Positions 52,853 to 62,471 of a DNA stretch of 64,000 bases are shown piece by piece. The notes beneath the pieces are model-generated. The model had not been told where the DNA came from, ran no database searches, and saw only the letters and a program-made list of their open reading frames with translations. A program made the position numbers and the translations under genes. Origin of the DNA: Pseudomonas sp. GM18 (GTDB lineage: Bacteria > Pseudomonadota > Gammaproteobacteria > Pseudomonadales > Pseudomonadaceae); contig NZ_AKJT01000031.1 of NCBI RefSeq assembly GCF_000282195.1, forward strand, positions 62,001 to 126,000, given 5' to 3'. Numbering within the stretch: position 1 is the first letter of the stretch; each line of letters starts with the position of its first letter.

Positions 52853-53962
52853 TCAGGCCTCGGGTTGTTCCAGCGCCGTCACCAGTGCCTTGAAGAACCG
52901 CGCCGCCTCGCCACCGGTGACCACGCGGTGATCGAAGGTCAGGGACAGCGGCAGGATCGGATGCACCGCCACCGCACCCTCGACCGCTACCGGTTCATCG
53001 CGGATCGCCCCGGCGGCGAGGATCGCCACTTGCGGCGGCACGACCACCGGGTTGGCGTAGCGGCCGAACAAGGTGCCGAAGTTCGACAGGGTCAGGGTCG
53101 CGCCCATCATCTCCTTGGCTGGAATCGAGCGCGCCTGCACATCGGCCCGCAGGCGCATCACACCTTCTTTCAAATCCGCCGACGTGCGATTGCCGACGTC
53201 GCGCAGCACCGGCACGAACAAGCCGTCCGGCGTATCCACGGCGATGCCCAAGTCAAGCCGTTCGTGTTGTTTGAGCGACAGGGTTTTGCCATCGAAGGCG
53301 CTGTTGAGTACCGGCTCCACCGCGCAGGCCGCCGCCATGGCTTTGGCCAGACGAATAAGTGGTTCTCGCGCCTGCCCCCAGCGATGCAGATCGGCATCGC
53401 CGAAAATCGTCACCGGCACCACTTCGGCATGGGACCTGGCCATGTTCAGTGCCATGCTGCGTCGCACACCGCGCAGCTTCTCACCGCCGAAACGCTCACG
53501 CTCCATCTGGGCCGCGCTTTCCACATCGCTGCGGGTGATCTGGCCATCCTGGCCGGAGCCGACCAAGGCGCTCAGTTCAACGCCCAGTTGTCGCGCCAAT
53601 TGACGCACCGCCGGCGTGGCGCGGTTCGCCAGGTATTCGCGGGTCGAAGGCGCGGTGCCGATAAAAAACGCGTCCTCCTGATTCGTGCCGCCACCCTCAA
53701 GCCGTCCGACCACGGTGCCCGCGTCCGCTTCGCCTTCGTAACCGAGCAACGGCTCACCCACATGCAGGATGTCGCCCTCGCCGCCGAAGGTTTTCGCCAC
53801 CACGCCGTCGTAAGGCGCGGGAATGTCCACCAACGCCTTGGCGGTTTCCACCGACACCAGCAATTGGTCAGCCTTGACGGTATCGCCGACCTTGACGTGC
53901 CAGCGGACGATTTCCGCTTCCTGCAAGCCTTCGCCCAGATCCGGCAGTTTGAAATATTTCAT
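52853..53962 (-). CDS. Dihydrolipoamide acyltransferase (E2) of a 2-oxoacid dehydrogenase
   Basis: E2 core protein, 369 residues. It has one N-terminal lipoyl domain with the lipoylated Lys in VETAKALVDIP, a peripheral-subunit-binding domain (ATPAVRQLARQLGVELSALVGSGQDGQITRSDV) and an acyltransferase domain ending in the catalytic LTFDHRVVTGG. The start at 53962 follows an AGGAGG site. It is the last gene of a set with E1alpha and E1beta and a leucine-dehydrogenase-like gene, so branched-chain 2-oxoacids are the likely substrates; pyruvate or acetoin is the alternative. No E3 gene is adjacent. Confidence 0.9.
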   Translation of the reverse strand: MKYFKLPDLGEGLQEAEIVRWHVKVGDTVKADQLLVSVETAKALVDIPAPYDGVVAKTFGGEGDILHVGEPLLGYEGEADAGTVVGRLEGGGTNQEDAFFIGTAPSTREYLANRATPAVRQLARQLGVELSALVGSGQDGQITRSDVESAAQMERERFGGEKLRGVRRSMALNMARSHAEVVPVTIFGDADLHRWGQAREPLIRLAKAMAAACAVEPVLNSAFDGKTLSLKQHERLDLGIAVDTPDGLFVPVLRDVGNRTSADLKEGVMRLRADVQARSIPAKEMMGATLTLSNFGTLFGRYANPVVVPPQVAILAAGAIRDEPVAVEGAVAVHPILPLSLTFDHRVVTGGEAARFFKALVTALEQPEA

Positions 53963-53990
53963 CGCAACCTCCTCGGCCTCTGGCGTCTGT

Positions 53991-54977
53991 TCAGGGGTGA
54001 TGCAGCACGGTTTCACAGGCGTGAAGAATGTCTTCGACGCCGGGCATGTACAGCGATTCCAGTCGATACAGCGGCGGCGGAATGTCCGGTGCGGTGACTC
54101 GCTGGATCGGTGCCTTCAACTCCAGAAACACCCGTTCGTAGAGACTGGCGGCGATTTCCGCGCCGACCCCGCAGGAGCGCGGTGCCTCATGCACGATCAC
54201 GCAGCGACCGGTCTTGCGCACCGAGGCCTCCATCGTGTCGAGGTCCAGCGGTTTGATGCTGGCGACATCGATTACTTCCGCCGAGATGCCCTGCTCGGCC
54301 AACGCCGTGGCGGCTTGCAGGGTTTCCATCACACTGGCGCCCCAGCTGATCAAGGTGATGTCGCTGCCTTCGCGCAGGGTGAAACAACTGTCCAGCGGCA
54401 GGCGTTTACCGTCGTCCAACAGCGGTTGCGGGTTCATGCGATAGAGTCGGGTCGGTTCGAGAAAGATCACCGGGTCCGGGTCGTCGATGGCCGCAAGCAA
54501 CAAGCCATAGGCCCGGGCCGGCGAGGACGGGATCACCACCCGCAACCCCGGAATGTGCGCGAACAGTGCTTCGGTGCTTTCGCTGTGATGTTCCGGCGCG
54601 CGAATCCCTGCGCCCATCGGCGAGCGCAGCACCATCGGGCAAGTGAGCCGCCCGCGCGTGCGGTTGCGCATGCGGCTGGCGTGGGACACCAAGTGCTCCA
54701 TGGTGGCGTAGATAAACCCCATGAACTGGATTTCCACCACCGGTTTCAGACCTTGGGCCGCCATGCCCACAGCCAGACCGCCAATCATGGTTTCGGCCAG
54801 CGGCGAATCGATCACCCGCTTGAAGCCAAAGCTGTCACGCAATCCGAGCGTGGCGCGAAACACCCCACCGTTCACCCCGACGTCCTCACCGAGGACGATA
54901 ACGTTCTCGTCTTCGCGCATGGCCCGATGCAACGCCAGATTCACCGCTTCCAGCAGCGTCACCTTGCCGTTACTCAT
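53991..54977 (-). CDS. 2-Oxoacid dehydrogenase E1 component, beta subunit
   Basis: E1beta transketolase-like subunit of 328 residues. Marks: MSNGKVTLLEAVNLALHRAMREDENVIVLGEDVG (ThDP Glu region), FGFKRVIDSPLAETMIGGLAVGMAAQGLKPVVEIQFMGF and RNRTRGRLTCPMVLRSPMGAG. It makes a heterotetramer with the alpha subunit encoded upstream. The start at 54977 has a GGAGG site. It overlaps the E1alpha end by 8 bases and ends 28 bases before the E2 start. Pyruvate-type and branched-chain-type E1 cannot be told apart with certainty. Confidence 0.9.
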   Translation of the reverse strand: MSNGKVTLLEAVNLALHRAMREDENVIVLGEDVGVNGGVFRATLGLRDSFGFKRVIDSPLAETMIGGLAVGMAAQGLKPVVEIQFMGFIYATMEHLVSHASRMRNRTRGRLTCPMVLRSPMGAGIRAPEHHSESTEALFAHIPGLRVVIPSSPARAYGLLLAAIDDPDPVIFLEPTRLYRMNPQPLLDDGKRLPLDSCFTLREGSDITLISWGASVMETLQAATALAEQGISAEVIDVASIKPLDLDTMEASVRKTGRCVIVHEAPRSCGVGAEIAASLYERVFLELKAPIQRVTAPDIPPPLYRLESLYMPGVEDILHACETVLHHP

Positions 54978-56061
54978 CGCTCGAACCTCCACGGCGTGCT
55001 ACCTGTTCGAGGAACTCTTCGCGCTGCTCGGCCAAGGCTTGCGGCCACTGGGCGTAGATATGATCGATCACCGATTCCGGCGTCTGCAGGCCCGCCGCTT
55101 CGAAGTTATCCACAGCCTCCTGCACCAGACCCTGGCACTCGCTGATCAGCGCCTGCTCGCGGCTTTCGTCCCACACGCCCTGTCCGGCCATGAAACGCTG
55201 CAGGCGTTTGATCGGTTCTTCGAGCCAGGCCTGCTTGACCTCGTCCGCCGAGCGGTAGCGCGTGGCGTCGTCCGCCGTGGTGTGATCACCGAGGCGATAG
55301 CTCAGGCATTCGAGCAACACCGGGCCTTTGCCGTGGCGAGCCCGTTCGAGGGCCGCTTGCACGCGGTCATACACGGCGAGGATGTCGTTGCCGTCGACTT
55401 GCTCACCGTGGAACCCAGCGCCAATGGCTTTCTGCGCCAAGGTCGGGGCGCCGCACTGAATGCGCCGCGGTACCGAGATCGCCCATTGGTTGTTGTTGAC
55501 CATGAACACCACCGGCAACTGCCAGGCACCCGCGACATTGAGGGCCTCAAGGAAGTCACCTTTGCTGGTGCCGCCGTCGCCGCAGGTGGTGACGGCGACC
55601 CGATGCTCACCACGGATCTTGAATGCGCTGGCGACGCCGCAGGCATGCAGGGCCTGGGTGGCGATCGGCACACAGATCGGGAAATCCTGCGCCACCGCCG
55701 GATCGACAAAATCGCTGCCACGCTCATCGCCGCCCCAATACAACAGGATTTCTTCCATGCGCACGCCCCGCATCAGCTGCACAGCGGTGTCGCGGTAATA
55801 CGGGATCAGCACGTCTTCGGCGTGCATCAGGCTGCCGACCGCAACGCCAATGGCTTCCTGGCCCAGGGTTGGCGCATAAGTGCCGATGCGCCCGGTGCGT
55901 TGCAGGGCGACTGCTTTCTGGTCGAAAAGGCGGGTCAGGACCATCTGCCGATACAGGCGCGTCAACAGATTGAAGTCGTCGGCCCAGGCAGGAAGATCGC
56001 AAAGCAACTGGCCGTCAGGGGATAAAAAACGGGTGTAGAGCAGCTCAACCTTGTGAAGCAT
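54970..56061 (-). CDS. 2-Oxoacid dehydrogenase E1 component, alpha subunit
   Basis: E1alpha subunit of 363 residues, often annotated as the pyruvate dehydrogenase type. The ThDP-binding motif is GDGGTSKGDFLEALNVAGAWQLPVVFMVNNNQWAIS. The phosphorylation-loop region carries YRLGDHTTADDATRYR. Binding of ThDP with the beta subunit decarboxylates the 2-oxoacid. The start at 56061 follows AGGAG; an ORF extension to 56157 has no ribosome site. It is 132 bases after the leucine-dehydrogenase-like gene on the same strand. Confidence 0.9.
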   Translation of the reverse strand: MLHKVELLYTRFLSPDGQLLCDLPAWADDFNLLTRLYRQMVLTRLFDQKAVALQRTGRIGTYAPTLGQEAIGVAVGSLMHAEDVLIPYYRDTAVQLMRGVRMEEILLYWGGDERGSDFVDPAVAQDFPICVPIATQALHACGVASAFKIRGEHRVAVTTCGDGGTSKGDFLEALNVAGAWQLPVVFMVNNNQWAISVPRRIQCGAPTLAQKAIGAGFHGEQVDGNDILAVYDRVQAALERARHGKGPVLLECLSYRLGDHTTADDATRYRSADEVKQAWLEEPIKRLQRFMAGQGVWDESREQALISECQGLVQEAVDNFEAAGLQTPESVIDHIYAQWPQALAEQREEFLEQVARRGGSSDE

Positions 56062-56193
56062 CACAGGGCTCCTGGCACGCGGGGTCGGCGTGCGATTGTC
56101 AGGCCCGACGTTTGTGGCGCAGGGCGCGGGGAGCAAGTTGGCCGGATAGACGCTCACTCCTTTATCGATTCAAACCTTTTCACCGGTACAGCA

Positions 56194-57213
56194 TTACCGG
56201 TACAACACTTTCTCCGCCAACTCATCCGCTACCCTGGCCGGAGAACGTTTTTCCGCTTGGGCATGGGCGAAGACTTCGGTCAGCCGTGTACTGATTTTCG
56301 ACAGGTGCGCGGTGATGGTCGTCAGCTCTTCCCCACGGTGCTTGAGCGACACGTAGATCAGCCCGCCGGCGTTGATCACGTAATCCGGCGCATACAGAAT
56401 GCCCCGGCGTTCCAGCTGATCGGCGACTTCCAGATGGGTCAGTTGGTTGTTTGCCGAACCTGCGACCGCCGAGCAGCGCAGTTGCGTCACGCTGGTCCGG
56501 TTAAGCACACCGCCCAAGCCACAAGGGGCAAGAATGTCGCAAGGGGTGCTAAGTAGCGCTTCGTTGGCGATCGGATGAGCGCCCAGCTGCTCCATGGCCA
56601 ATTGCACTTTGCCTTGATCGATGTCGCTGACCAACAGCTCGGCGCCGGCAGCGTGCAGCTGTTCGGCCAGGGCATAGCCGACATTGCCCAGGCCTTGAAT
56701 GGCGATTCGCAGTCCTTCGAGATTATCGCTGCCCAAGCGGGCCATCGCGGTGCTGCGAATGCCGGCAAATACGCCCATGGCCGCGTGCGGTGCAGGGTCG
56801 CCCGCAGCGGTGGTGCTGGTGACGAATTGCGTCTGTTGGGCGATGCAGTCCATGTCCGCCACCGAGGTGCCGGCGTCGATGGCGGTGATGTAGCGACCGT
56901 CGAGCTGATTGATCCAGCGCCCGAACGCTTCGAATACTGCGGCGCGGTTTTCCACATGGGCCGGGCGAACAATCACCGCAACGCCACCGCCCTGAGCCAG
57001 ACCGGCCAGGGCCGCCTTGTAACTCATGCCTTGGGCGAGGCGCACAGCATCCTCGATCGCGGATTCATCGCTGGGGTAGGCAAGGTAACGACATCCGCCC
57101 AGGGCAGGTCCCAGGCGGCTGTTATGGATGGCAATCACCGCCTTCAACCCGGTGACCGGATCGACGCTCAGGTGCAGCGATTCAAGGCGAGTGCTTTGCA
57201 TGAGAGCGAACAT
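56194..57213 (-). CDS. Leucine-dehydrogenase-like protein (Glu/Leu/Phe/Val dehydrogenase family), catalytic lysine replaced
   Basis: A 339-residue amino-acid dehydrogenase homologue. The N-terminal dimerisation/substrate domain has GPALGGCRYLAY, the substrate-binding Lys66 in SYKAALAGLAQGGG, and the DAGTSVADMD Asp. The Rossmann motif GLGNVGYALAE follows. Position 78, after GGG, is Val where the family has the catalytic Lys (Lys80 of Bacillus leucine dehydrogenase); the spacing from Lys66 (12) is the same. The codon is GTT, so at least two base changes from a lysine codon are needed. It lies first in the set with E1/E2 genes, consistent with branched-chain amino acid breakdown, but activity is doubtful. 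Confidence 0.85.
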   Translation of the reverse strand: MFALMQSTRLESLHLSVDPVTGLKAVIAIHNSRLGPALGGCRYLAYPSDESAIEDAVRLAQGMSYKAALAGLAQGGGVAVIVRPAHVENRAAVFEAFGRWINQLDGRYITAIDAGTSVADMDCIAQQTQFVTSTTAAGDPAPHAAMGVFAGIRSTAMARLGSDNLEGLRIAIQGLGNVGYALAEQLHAAGAELLVSDIDQGKVQLAMEQLGAHPIANEALLSTPCDILAPCGLGGVLNRTSVTQLRCSAVAGSANNQLTHLEVADQLERRGILYAPDYVINAGGLIYVSLKHRGEELTTITAHLSKISTRLTEVFAHAQAEKRSPARVADELAEKVLYR

Positions 57214-57396
57214 CGTAGGGCTCCCGAATCACTTCTTGTAGTCGCCAGTATAGGCTTGCGCACAAAAATTGCAGAAGCGCACCGGAATAAGCAGCGCCGC
57301 TTTAAAGGTTTTCGGACATAACCTGTTACGGCCTGTGTTCTGCACTGGACGAAAGCCTGCGACGGGGCTAAAACGAGGCATTCCCCGGAGATTTTG

Positions 57397-58200
57397 ATGA
57401 CCCCGCGCCAACACTTTTTCGACTGTCTGCAACGATCACCGCCCGCGTTGTTCGAGGCGGCGCTGTGGATCGCCGCCGAACACGATAAAGAGCTAAATCC
57501 GCAGACCGTGCTGGCGGACTTCAAGGACTTGCAACAGCGGGTCAGCTACGGACTACCGATGCTGCCGGTGAATGAATTGGCGCAACCGTTGCTGCGGCGG
57601 ATGAATGACCTGGGGTTTGCCCAGGACGACTTCACGCCCTTGCGCCCGCAAGTGGCGTTGCTCCATAAAGTGCTGGAACGCCGGCGCGGTCAGCCGCTGG
57701 CGCTGGGCCTGATTGCGCTGGAGCTGGCCAGAAGGCTGGAGATTCCCATGGTCGGGGTCAACTTCCCCGGGCATTTCCTGCTGCGGGTGCAAGGCGCCGA
57801 TCACCTGCTCGACCCGTGCGGCGGGCGCCGACTGTACCCCAACGATTGCCGTGAACTGCTGCAACGTCAGTACGGCCCGAACATGCAGCTCAGCGCCGAG
57901 CATTTGCAGACCGCAGAACCTGCGCAGATGCTGCAACGGCTGTCACGCAACCTGCGCCAGTTGTACCTCACGAACGATGACTACATCGACGCCCTGATCG
58001 ATGCCGAGCGCGTGCTGGAACTGGGCAACGCCAGTGCCTCCGACTACCTGGCCCGGGCCAGCCTCTATCAACGGCTGGACTGCCCGAATGCCGAGCGTTT
58101 TGACCTGGAACACGCGCTGCTGCTCTGTGACGATCCGATCCAGCGGATTCGCCTGACTGAACGATTAGGGCACCTGCCGCCCAATGCCATCGTCCATTAA
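57397..58200 (+). CDS. SirB1-family transglutaminase-like/TPR protein
   Basis: A 267-residue protein of the SirB1 (transglutaminase-like plus TPR) family: LLHKVLERRRGQPLALGLIALELARRLEIPMVGVNFPGHFLLRV ... LLDPCGGR. The Cys is absent at the usual catalytic place, so it is probably not an active protease. The C-terminal part is TPR-like helices (DYIDALIDAERVLELGNASASDYLARASLYQRL). Exact function unknown. The ATG at 57397 follows CGGAG; the preceding TTG is less likely. It is divergent from the leucine-dehydrogenase-like gene (183-base gap). Confidence 0.83.
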   Translation: MTPRQHFFDCLQRSPPALFEAALWIAAEHDKELNPQTVLADFKDLQQRVSYGLPMLPVNELAQPLLRRMNDLGFAQDDFTPLRPQVALLHKVLERRRGQPLALGLIALELARRLEIPMVGVNFPGHFLLRVQGADHLLDPCGGRRLYPNDCRELLQRQYGPNMQLSAEHLQTAEPAQMLQRLSRNLRQLYLTNDDYIDALIDAERVLELGNASASDYLARASLYQRLDCPNAERFDLEHALLLCDDPIQRIRLTERLGHLPPNAIVH

Positions 58201-58218
58201 AAGCAAAAGATCGCAGCC

Positions 58219-58854
58219 TTACGGAGTATCGGGCTGATTCGCCGGATGCGCCTTGACGAACGCCGGATGCTGCGCCGCCAACGCTGCCACTCGACGAATT
58301 CGTGGGTAGGCGTCCAGAGCAATGTTGAAGCGCTCGGCCGCATACAGCTGCGGGATCAGGTAAACGTCCGCCAGCCCCGGTTGATCGCCGAAGCAATAAC
58401 CGGCGTCACCGATCAATTGCTCCACCGTCGCCAACCCTTGGCTGACCCAGTGACCGATCCACTCGACCACTTGCGGCTCATCGTGCCCCAACTGCCGCAG
58501 TTTATTCAGCACACTGACGTTGTGCAGCGGATGAACGTCGCAGCCGATCACCGCCGCCACGCCACGCTCGTGGGCGCGGGCGGCGAGGTCTTTGGACAGC
58601 AGCGGCACCTGTGGATAACGCTCCTCCAGGTATTCGATGATCGCCGGTGACTGGATTAGCAATTCGCCTTCGTCGGTCCGCAAGGCCGGCACCCGGCCTT
58701 GCGGATTGATACCCAGGTATGCGGGCTGGCGATGTTCGCCACCCTGCGGTGCGATCAGGTTGATCGGCAGTGCCTGGTAATCCAGCCCCTTCAACGCCAG
58801 CGCAATGCGCACCCGGTAAGACGAGGTCGAACGGTAGTAGGTATAGAGTTCCAT
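58219..58854 (-). CDS. maiA: Maleylacetoacetate isomerase
   Basis: Glutathione S-transferase-fold enzyme of 211 residues that isomerises maleylacetoacetate to fumarylacetoacetate in tyrosine/homogentisate breakdown. The N-terminal SSTSSYRVRIALALKGLDYQALPINL carries the zeta-class SSxxSxRVRIAL motif that binds glutathione, and QSPAIIEYLEERYP is characteristic. It sits last in the hmgA-fahA-maiA operon, 12 bases after fahA. The start at 58854 follows a GAGGATC site. Confidence 0.95.
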   Translation of the reverse strand: MELYTYYRSTSSYRVRIALALKGLDYQALPINLIAPQGGEHRQPAYLGINPQGRVPALRTDEGELLIQSPAIIEYLEERYPQVPLLSKDLAARAHERGVAAVIGCDVHPLHNVSVLNKLRQLGHDEPQVVEWIGHWVSQGLATVEQLIGDAGYCFGDQPGLADVYLIPQLYAAERFNIALDAYPRIRRVAALAAQHPAFVKAHPANQPDTP

Positions 58855-58866
58855 GACCCGATCCTC

Positions 58867-60174
58867 TTAGCGCGCCGGCAACACTTTGCCGCGGCATTCG
58901 CCGAAACCGATGGAAGCAAAACCCTCACGGCTGCAACGTGCCCGCAGGATGATTTCGTCGCCGTCCTCGAGGAATTTACGCACCTCGCCCGAGGCCAGTT
59001 CGATCGGTTTTTTACCGCCCTCGGTGATTTCCAGCAGGCTGCCGAACTGACCGCTTTCAGGGCCGGACAGCGTGCCCGAACCGAACAGGTCGCCGGCCTG
59101 CAACTGGCAGCCGTTGACGCTGTGATGCGCCACCATCTGCGCGACAGTCCAGTACATGTGTTGGGTGTTGCTGAGGGTCAGGCGATGGGCCGGCAGATTC
59201 TGTTCGCGCATCGATTCGGTCAGCAGCAGCACTTCGAGTTCGATGTCGAAGGCACCGGCCGCCTGATCGCGTTTGTCGAACAGGTAAGGCAGCGGCTGCG
59301 GATCGCCTTCAGGGCGCGCCGGCTGGGCACGACGGAACGGCTCCAGCGCTTCAGCCGTCACCACCCACGGCGAAATGCTGGTGATGAAACTCTTGGACAG
59401 GAACGGCCCCAGCGGCTGGTATTCCCAGGCCTGGATGTCGCGCGCCGACCAATCGTTGAGCAGGCAGAAACCGGCGATGTGATCGGCGGCGTCACCGATG
59501 GCGATCGAGTCGCCCATGGCGTTGCCCTGACCGATCCAGATGCCCAGTTCCAGCTCGTAGTCCAGACGGGCGCACGGGCCAAACGTCGGCTCGGTCTGGC
59601 CGGCCGGCAGGGTCTGGCCTTTCGGTCGACGCACGTCGGTGCCGGACGGACGAATGGTCGAGGCGCGGCCGTGATAACCGATCGGCACGTACTTGTAGTT
59701 CGGCAGCAACGGGTTATCCGGGCGGAACAGTTTGCCGACATTCTGCGCGTGCTCGATGCCGACGTAGAAGTCGGTGTAGTCGTTGATCTTCGCCGGCAGG
59801 TGCATCTGGCAATCCGCCGCCAGCGGCAGCAGTTTTGCACCTTGGGCTTCGATCTTGCCGTGCAGGGTGCTGCCTTCCTTGAACAATTCGATCAAGCGTT
59901 CACGCAGGGCGACGCGTGCCTCGCGACCCAGCTCGAAAAACGCATTCAACTGGCCGCCACGAGTGGCTTCGACGGCGGTCCGCGCGGCACCGTCGTCGAA
60001 CAGCCCGGCATCGAGTGCCGCTCCCAGATCAAAGATATGGTCGCCGATCGCCACGCCACTGCGCGGCGCGCCGCCCTTCACGCTGAACACGCCCAACGGC
60101 AGGTTTTGCAGCGGGAAATCCGCGTGGCCGTTGGCGGAGGCAACCCAGCTACGAGTGATGGAAGTCTGAGTCAT
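58867..60174 (-). CDS. fahA: Fumarylacetoacetase
   Basis: A 435-residue hydrolase that splits fumarylacetoacetate to fumarate and acetoacetate, the last step of the homogentisate pathway. It has the N-terminal SH3-like part, the metal site in DFYVGIEHAQNVGKLFR and RLDYELELGIWIG, and the active DWSARDIQAWEYQPLGPFLSKSF region. The start at 60174 is 4 bases after the hmgA end. The length fits bacterial and animal enzymes. Confidence 0.96.
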   Translation of the reverse strand: MTQTSITRSWVASANGHADFPLQNLPLGVFSVKGGAPRSGVAIGDHIFDLGAALDAGLFDDGAARTAVEATRGGQLNAFFELGREARVALRERLIELFKEGSTLHGKIEAQGAKLLPLAADCQMHLPAKINDYTDFYVGIEHAQNVGKLFRPDNPLLPNYKYVPIGYHGRASTIRPSGTDVRRPKGQTLPAGQTEPTFGPCARLDYELELGIWIGQGNAMGDSIAIGDAADHIAGFCLLNDWSARDIQAWEYQPLGPFLSKSFITSISPWVVTAEALEPFRRAQPARPEGDPQPLPYLFDKRDQAAGAFDIELEVLLLTESMREQNLPAHRLTLSNTQHMYWTVAQMVAHHSVNGCQLQAGDLFGSGTLSGPESGQFGSLLEITEGGKKPIELASGEVRKFLEDGDEIILRARCSREGFASIGFGECRGKVLPAR

Positions 60175-60177
60175 GGG

Positions 60178-61482
<1,305 letters not shown>

Positions 61483-61558
61483 GGAGCCTCCTGAACGGGA
61501 GTAGGCAATGGCCTGTCGCTCTGCTGCAGAGGTCTTGGCACGCCTGGGTTATTTTTAT

Positions 61559-61585
61559 CGTAATTCAATTACGCATAACGTAATT
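61559..61585. promoter_or_regulatory. HmgR operator candidate (palindromic)
   Basis: CGTAATTCAATTACG (61559-61573) is a perfect 15-base palindrome. A second half-site CGTAATT follows at 61579-61585. It lies between hmgA and the IclR gene. IclR-type HmgR in P. putida is known to bind a palindrome in the same place; repression is relieved by homogentisate. Confidence 0.75.
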
Positions 61586-61646
61586 TGATTGGTATTGACC
61601 GTCAAGCTATAAAGACGCCCATTCGTCCCGGGATCACACCGCCTCC

Positions 61647-62438
61647 ATGACCAGCGAAAGCAACGGTAAACAGAAAGTCCGCTCGGCCGAAGTCGGCACC
61701 GACATCCTCAAGGCGCTCGCCGAGCTGTCGCCCTCGACCTCGCTGTCGCGCCTGGCCGAACACGTGCAGATGCCGGCGAGCAAGGTTCACCGCTATTTAC
61801 AGGCGCTGATCGCCAGCGGTTTTGCCGAGCAGAACACCGCCACCAACCATTACGGCCTCGGTCGTGAAGCGCTTAGGGTCGGCCTGGCTGCTCTGAACAG
61901 TATGGACGTGCTGAAAGTCGCCGCCCTGCCCTTGGCCGAACTGCGTGACGATCTGAACGAAACCTGTTTTTTGGCGGTGTGGGGTAATCAGGGTGCGACG
62001 GTGGTGCACATCGAGCCGGCAGTGCGCGCGGTGACGGTGGTCACGCAATTGGGTTCGGTATTGCCGTTGCTCAGTTCATCCACTGGCCTGGTATTTGGCG
62101 CTTACCTACCAAAGCGGGAAACCGTGGACTTACGCGATCAGGAACTTCACAACGCCACTGACCACGTCTTGGCGGACGATCAGACCTATGCGGCCTTATG
62201 CGAACAGATCCGCGAACGCGGCCTGCATCATGTGCATGGGTTGCTGATGCCGGGAGTGGATGCGTTGTCGGCACCGGTATTCAACGCAGCAGGGAATGTA
62301 GCGGCGGTCATGACCATCGTCGGTCCGACCTCACTGTTTCACGCTGACGAAAACGGCCCGGCGGCGCAGCGATTGCTGGCAGCGACGCGGGCCGTGAGTT
62401 GGCGGATGGGGTATCAGCCCGCCGATGTCAGTCGCTGA
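61647..62438 (+). CDS. hmgR: IclR-family repressor of the homogentisate operon
   Basis: A 263-residue IclR regulator: N-terminal winged helix (GTDILKALAELSPSTSLSRLAEHVQMPASKVHRYLQALIASGFAEQ) and C-terminal effector-binding domain (AGNVAAVMTIVGPT region). It is divergent from hmgA with a palindrome between. The name follows P. putida HmgR, which binds homogentisate. The ATG at 61647 follows GCCTCC without a strong site. The gene converges with the DUF6543 toxin-like gene 33 bases later. Confidence 0.9.
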   Translation: MTSESNGKQKVRSAEVGTDILKALAELSPSTSLSRLAEHVQMPASKVHRYLQALIASGFAEQNTATNHYGLGREALRVGLAALNSMDVLKVAALPLAELRDDLNETCFLAVWGNQGATVVHIEPAVRAVTVVTQLGSVLPLLSSSTGLVFGAYLPKRETVDLRDQELHNATDHVLADDQTYAALCEQIRERGLHHVHGLLMPGVDALSAPVFNAAGNVAAVMTIVGPTSLFHADENGPAAQRLLAATRAVSWRMGYQPADVSR

Positions 62439-62471
62439 ATCAGACGCGATACCTGTGCTCAGCCATTGTCC

